Shown piece by piece: positions 11,061-20,852 of a DNA stretch of 64,000 bases. Every line of letters begins with the position of its first letter. Within the stretch, counting starts at the first letter, position 1. The position numbers and the translations under genes are program-made. Source of the DNA: Macrothele yani. Its lineage: Eukaryota > Arthropoda > Arachnida > Araneae > Macrothelidae. Where the stretch lies: contig CM077006.1 in NCBI GenBank assembly GCA_039090855.1, positions 44,711,336 through 44,775,335 of the forward strand, read 5' to 3'. The notes under the pieces are model-generated. The model was not told the DNA's origin. It saw only the letters and a list, made by a program, of their open reading frames with translations, and searched no databases.

Positions 11061-11493
11061 TTAAGGTGGACGTCAAGTAATTTTGCTTTATATACTTCCA
11101 ATGGAAAAACTTTTGTACATATTTCCTTCACAATTAGTGTGTTCCCAAGGATGAAAATTTGAACATCGATTAAAATAACTTCATATTATAACTTGGAATA
11201 CTTAATATTTTCTAATTACATTAAAAATAAATAACTTTTCCTTTGGTGGTGTTGAAACCAGAAAAAAGATGACGCGACCTGTACTTTGATGACGTCAGTA
11301 GACAAACAAATGTTGGATTGCATAATTATGATTATGTTTTAGAAAATATTAAGTATTCCAAGTTATAAAATGAAGCTATTTTAATCGATGTTCAAATTTT
11401 CATCCTTGGGAGCGCGTTAATTGTGAAGAAAATATGTACAGAAGTTTTTTCATTGGAAGTATAGGAAGCAAAATTACTTGACGTCCACCTTAA
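11061..11493. mobile_element. Non-autonomous foldback element flanked by TTAA
   Basis: The ends read TTAAGGTGGACGTCAAGTAA and its inverted match, with TTAA at 11061-11064 and 11490-11493. The arms are about 150 bp each (to about 11210 and from about 11335) and roughly 90% matched by eye. They flank a 120-bp centre with no reading frame. TTAA duplication is typical of piggyBac- and Kolobok-type elements, so this is probably a MITE of one of those groups. Confidence 0.75.
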
Positions 11494-12500
11494 GTGTACC
11501 AAATGTATTCACATTTATTAACAGTTGCTTAGTAAATTACAAGAAAACTGGTGCTGAAAGATATAATGCTTCTTCCCCATTCTACAAATTATTCAACGAA
11601 AATTAAATTAAAAAAGCAGAAGAAATAAATCAACCAGCGCCGTTTCCGGACAATATGACGTACCGGACAAAAATACTGATATGCGGCCCCCGTTATTGTT
11701 GTTTATTTAAACAGCGAATATTGAATACATATACATAGCCCAGGTGGACAAACATCAGTGATATACATACATACGTGCACTTCGTATAGATAGGCAACAC
11801 AAATTACTGTTTAAAAGGAAAAAATGACTCGAAAAAAATGCGATTTGTGCGTGGCTTTCACGACCATCAAACCTCACCTTCATTCAGGATCGGGAGAGAG
11901 GTCGGCTTTTTTTTTCCTTTTTTTTTTTTTTCTTAGTTTGTCACAAAAGATCCACCTTAACAACTATGGGTTGTCGGAAAAGTCATGACGTATTTTGGCA
12001 CCCGATGGCGGTTGGGCGGTTTTGGAAGTACTACAGGCATGCGCACCTCTGTTATCGCTATGGCATTCGGCAGGTGCCAGTTCTAGCTGCAGTCTAAAAG
12101 GAATAGTGAGCGATTTGGTTGATTTGCGGAGATTTGACATCAAGTTGAAGATGGAAGACCGAACTGTGCATTTTTGCCATATTTTACTGTTTTACTTCCA
12201 TAAAGGGAAGAACGCGCGTCAAGCTTGTGAAACGTTGCGTAAAGTGTACGGTGATAATGCTCTTCAAGAAAGTCAGTGCCAGCGGTGGTTCGCAAAATTC
12301 CGTGCTGGTGATTTTGACCTCAACGATGCTCCTCGGTCGGGGTGGCCCACCGAGGTTGATGACGACCAAATCAAGGCATTGATCGAGTCAAACCCACGTT
12401 GCACGACACGAGACATTGGAGACACATTGCACATCTATCATTCAAGCGTTCACGACCACCTGAAGAAGCTGGGAGGCGTAAGCAAGCTCTATGTGTGGGT

Positions 12501-12650
12501 TAGGGTGGAGTGAAAAACACTTTTTTTTATTTGAAGCGTCATAATGGCACACACAACAGCAACTAGGACCTCTGTGAATCTTGGAGAATCTCGAAGTTTG
12601 AAAGTTATAGGTGAAAATGGTTTAAAAACATCCGCTCACTCCATTTTGTT
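12501..12650. repeat. Left terminal inverted repeat of the hAT-like element
   Basis: The first 25 bp match the right end with one T/C difference. Further in, the segment CGAAGTTTGAAAGTTATAGG followed by a CCATTTTGT motif is also shared in inverted form with 15563-15620. Confidence 0.85.
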
Positions 12651-12844
12651 CCAGAATCCTTAGGTTGAATGACCAACTGGAACCCTCAGCTGTGGGCTAA
12701 TCCCCCACACTGATGTACTTACCTGATTAAAAAGACAAAAAGAAATATTAAGAATGAAGCATGATATTGTTAGTAAATATGATATATCATGAAGCCTTAC
12801 CTAGTACCATAACTTGAGTGAATTTATTTCACTTGGAAATTAAA

Positions 12845-15141
12845 CTTTTTTCAAAACTTGGCAGCAGCTTCCTATCCAAAACTTTTGCTCTGATGAATTC
12901 ATCTCTTGCAAGAAGGCCGCACACATGAGCAGAAGAATCTGTTACAATCTTAACCATCCTCTCTACTGCCTCACAATGGCAGGGTATTTTTGTAAATTCG
13001 TGGCAAGAACTTGGATATTATGCGACTGTAGTAATTCCTGAAGATCATCGTCTTTCCATTTCCGTGTGATTGGAGGCTCAGTCACAATACACTCTTGCCA
13101 GTCGGTTAGGTCGATGTAATCATTGCTTTGGAAATCCAGCTTAGGGATCAGCAACTTCCTAATGGTAGTTGTTTGTTTGGAAGATTTTCTGGCCTTCATG
13201 ATGCGTCGAACAGCAAGATCACGGACATACCTTCTGTCGTCAAACAACATTGCAGCGAGCAAGTTTTCTGCATGGGCAAAATATGCGTTGTCTTGGACGA
13301 CTCTTTCTGCAATATTCTTCAAATTATCTGGAAGATACTGAAACCCAGATATAAAAAGGTGCAAATTTATTGGATCATATTTACAGGTACCATTACATTT
13401 GATCGTGAACCACGATGGTGAATATACTTTCATTATGAAGGTGGCTAATGAGACAAGTTGTGGTGTTGGATCACTAGTGCGCAGAATGCGACTTGCGAGG
13501 GTCAGCCAACCGGAATGCGCAAGTGTTCCAGGATCCCGATTTGCCAGACCTTGTGGGCTGGCAAATCGGCAGAGACTGCCTTACAAATTTCCCACAAATA
13601 AAGTTGATCCGAGCTAAAATCTCCATAGTTAATGTCGGTGAAGCGAAAATTCAATTTTCTGAAAATTAACGATAGGAAAGTTTGCGCACGTCTTCAGGTG
13701 CTTTCCAATGAATCCACTAAATCCTCTTAGACCTGCTGTTTTCCCGTCGAGTGCTTCAGTGAGGTGGCGTAAAGGCAGTTCATCAAAATGAAGAGGACAT
13801 ATAATCCAGTGCACGGGAGAATTGAACTTCTCTTCAAGGTGCCTAATAATACCTGCATTTGTGCCGGTATTAGTCACTTCCCCGTCACTTCCCCGTCACT
13901 TCCAATAAAGACTAACTCCGACAAGTCAACGGCCTTCTGGTCCAATAAGCTGAAGATACCGTCGGAAATGCCCTTTGCACTCTTGCCCCTCGGTGCGAAA
14001 TGTCCCAAATAGACCGAACCCGGTTCTTCAGCAAGTGTAATATGCTCCTCCCATTCTTTTCGCTTGTGCCACTTGCCATCATCTGCCTGTGTATTCGTAA
14101 GAGTTTCAATCCTTCTTCCGTCAAAAAATAGAGCTATAATCTTGCGACCAGTCAAGTTTATCTCATCTTGAATTCTTTGACGGGTCTTTTTCCTTTCTCG
14201 TCGTACTTTATGCTGGTCAATAACAGGTACATTACATTCTTTCAACTGAACTGGTTCACTTACATCATGAAGCAACGCCGACGCAAGATCAGTTCCGCTC
14301 GATCGCTGGTGCCTTGTCTATCGCACTTTCTAGAAAATGCAGACTGTTATTTGACGCCTAGGTTTTGAAGAGCGACATGAAGTGAAATTCTAATCTTTCT
14401 CCGAGGCCAACAAATGACTAAGACCCGGCTTGTCTGATTTTCCTGCAGAATTGTAATTGTTGTAGTCTGATGCTCCTTGTGACTCGGAACCTTCTGATAA
14501 GAAAGAAGATTTCTGTAATTTCCTACACTCTTTCGAGCTGATCTTTTCTTCAGTACACTGGTGGTTTATGCGTCAAGCCCGCCTACTATAATTCTTCTGT
14601 TTGTTCTCTGGTCCATTAGAAAGTCTTGCTCTTTCACGGGTACCTTTTTTTCAGAGCTGCATATGCAGGCTCTAAAACATTTACACTTGCATGAGCATAT
14701 GTGAAAGATACGTTGCGAATCTGCACGAAATTGTTCAACCTTCTTTCGGTAGGTTTCATCCATTCTTGTTGCATATTTTTTCAGCTTTTGGATTTCAGTG
14801 TTATATGCGGTAATACGCTTTACAACTGATTTGTGGAGCGATGTCGGAAGAGATGCTTTCTTCCATATACTCAGCACTTTGACCACGACAATACTTGCTA
14901 TTTCTGGTACAGCAGACTCATAATTTGTACCTTCCTGCCTAAGACTATTCCTCACAAGATAGTAATGGCGCATTGCATCTTCGTATGTAGGCAACACATT
15001 TTCATGCATCTCCTTATAACTCCCGAGGATAGGCCAAGCAGCTTTATTTCTTGTTTCAGCCATCTTAAGTAGAACGACAAAACGAAAATGCCGGTATGCT
15101 CCAATCAACGTCACTAAGAAGGGAAGAAACTGTTGCATCAT
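12845..15141 (-). pseudogene. Putative DDE-type transposase of an uncharacterised hAT-like family
   Basis: Minus-strand pieces read in order. 15141-14566: VLPTYEDAMRHYYLVRNSLR, a cysteine cluster (CSCKCKCFRACIC), and VPVKEQDFLMDQRTNRR. About 14330: CDRQGTSDRAE. 14275-13874: VIDQHKVRRERKK, then ALFFDGRRIETL (possible first catalytic Asp), then IGSDGE (possible second Asp). 13877-13629: NTGTNAGIIRHLEEKF, WIICPLHFDELPLRHL, LDGKTAGLRGFSGF. Then LEHLRIP, and 13433-12963: AENLLAAMLFDDRRYVRDLA. The tail AVERMVKIVTDSS follows a further frameshift. I recall unnamed proteins of this type from arthropod and cnidarian genomes, but no proven function. The Cx2H after the second Asp resembles hAT transposases. 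It is broken by several frameshifts. That it moves this element is inferred from its position between terminal repeats. Confidence 0.7.
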
Positions 15142-15562
15142 TATGACGCAAACCCGCTTGCACTCTCTCCTAAAAGGATCTGTGCGATTGTGATGAGATG
15201 ACTCAGCGAGTTCGCAAAGAGAGCTCCGCTATGAGGAAGGGGGTGGGTTGAGGTGAAGAAAGTTACAAAAACAAAGGAGAGCGCAAGACAGCAAGCTACA
15301 TGCTTCTGAAAATCAACACGAGGTTTCCAGAAAGTATGAAAGGAGGGGGAATTGTTAATGTTATGCCCAAATTGGTAACAATACGGCTGCTGCCGAACTT
15401 AATGCTTACGCAACTTACCATGCCATATTTGGCGAAAATTTACATACTTTAAGGGATCGGGTGAGCCTAAGAAATTGACTCATGTCTGCTGAATTTTTAC
15501 CCGTGTTTATACACTCAAAGGTGATATTAAATAACATGGTGATACAGTATATTTTTATATTT

Positions 15563-15753
15563 ACAAAATGGAGAAAGCGGGTGTTTTAAAACCATTTTTC
15601 CCTATAACTTTCAAACTTCGAGGTTCTTGGGGAAGCCTAAGATATCGAATAATGTCATACATATTTCGGAGGGTCATTTCAGTTATAAAATCGCATCTAT
15701 TGCACATGGTGACATTTCAGATTAAAAGAAAAAGTGTTTTTCGCTCCACCCTA
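15563..15753. repeat. Right terminal inverted repeat of the hAT-like element
   Basis: Inverted counterpart of 12501-12650. The intervening spacing differs by about 40 bp, so one arm has gained or lost sequence since insertion. Confidence 0.85.
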
Positions 15754-16518
15754 GTGTGGGTTCCTCATGAACTCTAAGAAGCTCAATTGACGGCGCGTAT
15801 AAACATCTGCGATATGCTCATTAAACGTTAGGAAAACGATCCTTTTTTGAAGCGACTGATAACTGGTGACGAAAAGTGGATTGTGTACAACAATGTGCTG
15901 CGCAAACGGTCTTCGTCGCGACGTGCTGCTCTGCCTCAAACGACAATCCAAAACAGACATTCATCAGCGGAAGGTTCTGGTCTCAGTCTGCTGGGATTTT
16001 AAAGGTGTCTTGTTTTTCGAGTTTCTACCACGGAACCAAACAATCAATTCGAATGTGTACTGTCGGCAATTGGACAGTTTGAACGAATCCATCATCCAGA
16101 AACGTCCTGAGCTCGTTCATCGTAAAGGTGTTGTGTTCCATCACGACAACACGAAACCACACAAAAGTCTGATCACCTGCCATAAATTAATGGAGCTTGG
16201 GTGGGATGTGTTGCCACACCCAGCATACTCGCCTGACCTTGCGCCGTCAGACTTCCACTTCTTTTGCTCTCTTCAACAGTCCTTCCGTGGTATAACGTTC
16301 AATTTAGATGAGGCTGTAAATTAGCAACTTATACAGCTTTTCACCACGAAAGACAGGTCCTTCTATGAATGAGGCATTCTGCAGCTCACTGAAAGATGGC
16401 AAAAGGTTATCGAACAAAACGGGCATTATATCGTTGATTGATCTTTGTTCTTTCTATCAATAAATGACCTTTGCAAAAGATGGCTAAAATACACGTCATG
16501 ACTTTTTCGACACCCCAA

Positions 16519-17399
16519 TAACTTCCCTCCTGCCTTCTCGGGAAATCAAAGCTACGAGCAAGGTTTGAAAAAAAAAAAAAAAAGGCGGAAGGACTTCCAA
16601 CTTTGTGTGCATTTGGTGTTTCTTCTTTTCTTTAAATAAAAGGTTAGTGGTGAAAGAGTTTGATGTTTTGTAAACCCATAGGACTCTTGGGGCCTTGGGG
16701 GCCCCAGTTCAGGTGGGGGCCCAGGACACCGGCCCCGTTGGCCCACCCCTTAAGACGGTCATGTATCCAACGGACAGTGATTTGGTGTGATCGTGTAAGT
16801 GACGCGAATAAATGTAATGCGTTGTAGGCAAATAAATGTATACTCTCGAATCACTCGTTTTATTTCACACCTACAAAGATCTTTGCATGCGAAAGATGCA
16901 TAGCATAAGTTTTTTTACAAAGAGAACTAGGGTACTCTCTCTAATTTTTTAATTATTTTTTTTTTGCAAAGGACATACTAAGAATTGCATTAAATAGTCT
17001 GCGTTTCACAATAACTGCTAGCAGTGATGTATTTAGGTATCTTTTCGGGGGTGCTTAGCCCCCCCTCCCGAAAATTCATGAACCCTTCAGCCCCACCCAC
17101 CCCCGTAGGTTTTTGGGTGATCTCCCCTTATATTTAATATAATTGTTTCTGCTTATAGCTGAATATTTGGAGAAATTATATAAAAGTAAAAACTTATGGA
17201 AATGAAGGAAAATATAATAAAAAAAGAAAAAATCATGCACATTGACTTCAGTCTGAAATTTCTATCATCCTTCAATAAAACCTTAAACAGTCCTCGCTGA
17301 AGGAGCAATTTTTCAAGCACTGACAACTCAGACTACTTCCGCAATAAAAACCTAATGCCACAGAGTGGAGATGTTTGCACTGCAATACATCATCATACG
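16519..17399. other. Non-coding stretch, no gene recognised
   Basis: Contains G-rich motifs at 16680-16745 (possible end of an old element) and a CCCCCC-containing segment near 17050-17110. No reading frame with recognisable domains. Confidence 0.4.
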
Positions 17400-17401
17400 T
17401 A

Positions 17402-18939
17402 CACTGGCGTGCAAAAATTAAGGACGAGACGGTTTTTCGAATGTAACGTCGTGCAGAAGTGCTTCCACATCAACTCAAATCATACCATAAGATCCCCAAA
17501 ATGTAAGAATATGGGACAAGTGAGCAAAACCGTCCAAATAAGGAATCCAAAGGATACAAAGGCACTTTATTCAAAAGGTAGCTTCGAGCACAACTGCACA
17601 GAAGACAGAAACGTCCATGTGACAGACGGCTGCCATGAAAAATCCAGTCTTTAGTAGGGGATATGATCAGCCCTGACTGTGTTTAGCAGAATTTACAACG
17701 TCTGTTCATGCTGAGGACGAGGTAATCAAGGAGCTGTTGAGGCATCGTGGCCCATTCCTCTTGTAGCACCAATCGCAGCTGCGGAATCGTTGCTGGCGGC
17801 TGGTGACGTGCAGCCAAGCGTCTCCCGAGAAGGTCCCACACGTGTTTGATTGGATTTAGGTCCGGAGACCTTGCGGGCCAATCCATGCGTTGAATATCTT
17901 CACTCTCCAACAGTTCTGCGACAGCCACTGTACGATGAGGTGTAGCGTTATCGTCCATGAAGAGGAACTCACCTCTAAACAGACGCATGTGAGGCAGGAG
18001 AACCTCGGTACAATAGCGGACACCAGTGACTGAACCTCCTTGGAAGATGTGGAGGTCAGTACGGCTACTAAGCATGATACCGCCCCAAACGAGAATTCCG
18101 CCACCTCCAAACCGGTCCCTTTCGATGATGTTGAAGGTGTGATTACGTGTTCCCTGCTCTCTCCAGATGTGTATACGTCCAGAATAGCTCGTCAGACTAA
18201 ATCGGCTCTCATCGTAAAGAGAACTCGACCCCATTGCTGATGTGTCCAGTTCTTGTGTTCCTGGCACCACAGAAACCGCCGTCTCCGATGAGCAGGCGTT
18301 AATGGCACACACCGTACTGGTCGTCGTGCAAATAGACCACCTTTGTGCATCCTCCTGGCCACGGTAAAACGCGCAAACGGACGTCCAGTTGTCTGTTACA
18401 TGTGCCTTGCGATTTCTCCCATTGTCTGCCGTCTGTCTCTTCTCTCCTGTAGGACAATATACCGGTCGTCCGCCGCCGTGGTTGCTCGTGGACGACCACT
18501 GCTAAACTCTCGGACAGCTGTTCCTGTCGTTTGAAATGCTCTCCAAGCTCGTGAAATGATGCTGTGAGCGATCCCGAACTCCTCGGCCACACTAGTCACA
18601 CTTCGACCTTCTTCCAACTTCCCAATGACGCGACCTCAGGTAAAGTCATCTAGATGTCGTCTACTAGATTGCCTGTTGGCCATATCACAAGGCGGCAGCA
18701 ACTCGACGTCGTTCAAACCGATGTACACCGTGCAATAGCTTTCACCGAATTGCTGAGCGTACACCGCCCGTGTACTTTATACCCTTCCGACCCCCCCCTA
18801 CGTCATGCTGCATATATGCACATGCCCTACCGTACCGGACCCTAGTCTATCTCCTGAGTGGTCTTTCGGTGCGTTCTGCCTGCTCGTTCCGCTGTTATGC
18901 CAATTTCTCCTCTTCGTCCTTAATTTTTGTACACCATTG
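17402..18939 (-). mobile_element. Tc1-like transposon, copy B (same family as copy A)
   Basis: The ends CACTGGCGTGCAAAAATTAA (17402) and its inverted match ending at 18939 are flanked by TA at 17400-17401 and 18940-18941. The length is 1538 bp. It aligns throughout with copy A at 1113-2664 but in opposite orientation. Confidence 0.95.
17683..18683 (-). pseudogene. Tc1-like transposase pseudogene (copy B, catalytic Glu lost)
   Basis: The start chosen is the ATG at 18683, equivalent to that of copy A. The HTH part (LEEGRSVTSVAEEFGIAHSI) is intact. Around 18300-18400 the frame is broken. From 18312 the frame is open through LYDESRFSL, where copy A has FTDESRF, then GGGGILVWGGIM and MDDNATPH. 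At the third catalytic position Glu is replaced by Lys (NPIKHVWD), so even a repaired frame would be inactive. A 2-nt insertion near 17683 gives an early stop after RRCKFC. Confidence 0.9.
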
Positions 18940-19009
18940 TACGTTTTCAAGTAACGCTGTGATTATTCCTTAATAATAAGAAACACGCTTGTAGTAAGGC
19001 GAGGACATG

Positions 19010-19563
19010 CTTTTTTTTTTTTTTTTTTTTTGATTGGAGGTTTAACGACCACCGTGATCAGATCAGATCATATGTAGAGGATTTTAGGAAGGGAGTGTCT
19101 GACGTCAGGTCACAAACAACCCTTAGAAATAGGAAGCTGGGAGATTTGGGCTAGAGTGCCCGATAGGAAAGTGACACGGAAGTGAGGTAGAAAGCTGGAG
19201 GAAGACGCCCTTATTTATTACCGGTTACCGGGGGGGAGTACCCGGGGTCCGACGGCTTAACGTGCCCATCCGACGCACGGCGGGTATTTAGTGGTTCGAA
19301 CGTTCGTACCTGCCCAGGATCGAACCTGAGGTTATATCCATGGCAGTCACGAACGCTGACCACCCGCGGCCCACGACCACCGTGAGCAACTCAATGGGTT
19401 ATAAGTAGTCGCCCGTCCCTAATTTGGGGTCACTGGTTCCAGGGAAGGGAGAGAACCAGTGCCGTAAGACAAACACAACATCCGTGCCTCATCGGGATTC
19501 GAACCCGGACCCTTTCGGACGAATGATGAGAGGCCATCGCTTAGACCACTGCGCCACCGGCGT
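19010..19563 (-). mobile_element. tRNA-derived SINE (family 1) interrupted by another SINE
   Basis: The A-tail is the T-run from 19011. GGCGAGGACATG at 18998-19009 and 19564-19575 is an exact 12-bp target duplication. The B box and the GGGACGGGCGACTAC body are intact. The copy is split by the insert at 19058-19372. Confidence 0.95.
19058..19372 (-). mobile_element. tRNA-derived SINE of a second family, nested
   Basis: ACGACCACCGTGA is duplicated at 19045-19057 and 19373-19385 and restores the host SINE when one copy plus the insert is removed. The minus strand starts GGGCCGCGGGTGGTCAGCG (A-box-like TGGTCAGCGTTCG) and has a B box GGTTCGATCC. It ends in a short tandem GATCT tail instead of poly-A. 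Length 315 bp. No other copy of this family was noticed in the window. Confidence 0.85.
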
Positions 19564-20460
19564 GGCGAGGACATGTTTACCACTCCTAATGTTGGGAGTG
19601 GGGTATTTTCTCCAGCACAGCATTATCTTACTAGCATCCTCAATGTTTTACACCACCCCATGGTGAAATCCGTGGTGCGTTACTGAATTAAAGCAAAGGT
19701 ATAACATTTCTACATTTTTAATCATTTGCATGTGCAGATTTCTTGGAATTCGCATTTGCGATATACGAGCATACGATAATTTTTATACTCTATTTAGAAT
19801 TTTTTCTATGTGTTAATGTGCATATAAAGAACAAAATTGTGAGTATATGTATATAAATCAGTCAACAAGTTTCAGTCCTCCCAAAATATTTTACATTGCC
19901 TCCCAAAAACTCTCTGAGTGCAACACTGGCTGCTAGCGTCATTGTTAATGATGTCAACTGAAAATGTTAAAACATCTTCCGTGAAAGAAATTGGAGAATT
20001 TCCACGACATTACGGAAAAACTATTTTAGGAAGCAGAACAATTAACGAAGGAAGTATTCAAGCCTTACAGAAAAAAAAAAAATTAAAATCGAGACTGCTA
20101 CAGCAGCCGAGCTTCATCAGATGCAGCTGTGCACAAAAAATCATATTTCTTTTTCCTGTTAGACATAAAGGCCAAACATAAAGTAGGAGCTTGAACGCTG
20201 AAATTCAAAATAAAACGAATCATATTTTAAATTGTGTTACTAAATTAAGGAAGAACTGCATCATCAAAGCCAACATCAGGCTGCTCTTACAATGTTAATT
20301 CAAACCGTAACTGTCTTCTTAAAGCTGGTAACAACGCATGTCGTTTGTTAATCGCGTGCAGCTTTCAGCTCGCGTAATGGAGGAAATACGAACCTCACTT
20401 TCTGATGCATTCATTTTTCTAATTACTTGCAAGTAATGGACGTCTTTTTTTCCTTTATAG

Positions 20461-20623
20461 CTCTGTGCCAAGGAAATAGAAACGGCTTAAAGCCCATCGA
20501 GGGATCCTGTGTCCGTTACTGGATGTGCCTTGGCGGTTATCCTAGATTGCAGCGTTGTCCAGCTGGCCTAGCTTTTAGTGCGGAAGAGATGCGATGTGAT
20601 TGGGCAGATAATGTTTCTGGATG
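20461..20623 (+). CDS. Exon encoding a CBM14 (peritrophin-A) chitin-binding domain
   Basis: CBM14 domains are secreted modules that bind chitin in cuticle, trachea or gut lining. The exon is bounded by a pyrimidine-rich acceptor ending TTTATAG at 20460 and a donor GTAAGT at 20624. From 20463 the frame reads LCQGNRNGLKPIEGSC, VRYWMCLGG, RCPAGLAFS and MRCDWADNVSG. Five cysteines show the domain spacing. The exon ends with TG, so the next exon supplies the third base. A T there gives Cys, the sixth cysteine. The incoming intron is phase 1 and the outgoing intron phase 2. Upstream exons were not found, so signal peptide and domain number are unknown. It may be an obstructor/Gasp-type cuticle protein, which is inference. 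Confidence 0.85.
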
Positions 20624-20852
20624 GTAAGTAAAATACACGCATGACACATTTCCCGCAATGCAATACTTTTAAATTAGATATTCAAGAAATAAAACAAAAC
20701 TCATGCGTTAGATATTAAAGTACCTTGATTATAGACTATGACCGACTTTTACTTCGTTACTATCAGCTTCTAAATTTTCCCATTGATATTCCCTTCCAAC
20801 ATTTTTACACGTGAATTTTTTTCATAAATGTTGTTTCATATAACCTGGCTGA

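Larger units (their letters stand above)
12501..15753 (-). mobile_element. hAT-like DNA transposon with 8-bp target duplication
   Basis: The left end TAGGGTGGAGTGAAAAACAC and the right end are inverted copies with one mismatch over 25 bp. Weaker matching extends to about 12650 on the left and 15563 on the right, so the terminal repeats are about 150-190 bp. GTGTGGGT occurs at 12493-12500 and 15754-15761, flanking the element exactly. Deleting the element plus one copy restores the mariner sequence. An 8-bp duplication and a TAGGG start fit the hAT group. The encoded protein is not a standard hAT transposase (see the gene). Confidence 0.9.
12151..16441 (+). pseudogene. Mariner transposase, split by an insertion
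   Basis: The start chosen is ATG 12151 (MEDRTVHFCHILLFYF). The first half holds the HTH region (KNARQACETLRKVYGDNALQ, CQRWFAKFRAGDF, then APRSGWP), open to 12500. It resumes at 15754 with VWVPHEL. The catalytic Asp residues are in TGDEKW (15868-15870), HDNTKPH (16145-16147) and YSPDLAPSDFHFF (16250-16252). The last two are 34 residues apart, the mariner signature. At least one frameshift lies between 15870 and 16145, and stops occur later. The stop chosen is TGA 16439-16441. Dead both by insertion and by small lesions. Confidence 0.9.
11967..16518 (+). mobile_element. Mariner-like transposon (DD34D) interrupted by another transposon
   Basis: The left end TGGGTTGTCGGAAAAGTCAT follows TA (11965-11966). 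The right end reads ATGACTTTTTCGACACCCCA before TA (16519-16520). Removing the 3253-bp insert and one copy of its 8-bp duplication leaves about 1.29 kb, the usual mariner length. The two halves of the transposase gene join in the expected order. Confidence 0.9.
10775..16760. mobile_element. Possible outer DNA element enclosing the mariner nest
   Basis: Near 10775 the sequence reads GTCGTCTTAAAGCTTTTGGG then GGCCCTGGG. Near 16680-16760 the inverted strand reads ACCGTCTTAAGGGGTGGGCC. These resemble imperfect terminal inverted repeats sharing CGTCTTAA and a GGGGCC block. No target duplication and no gene of its own were found. If real, it would be the oldest layer here. Confidence 0.3.

Noticed and set aside
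17040..17110. C/G-rich inverted motifs as a transposon end
   Set aside because: No partner end and no target duplication could be found.
20427..20460. ATG at 20427 as the start of the chitin-binding protein
   Set aside because: It lies in the intron upstream of a good acceptor. The encoded MDVFFSFIA segment resembles a signal peptide only because it covers the polypyrimidine tract.
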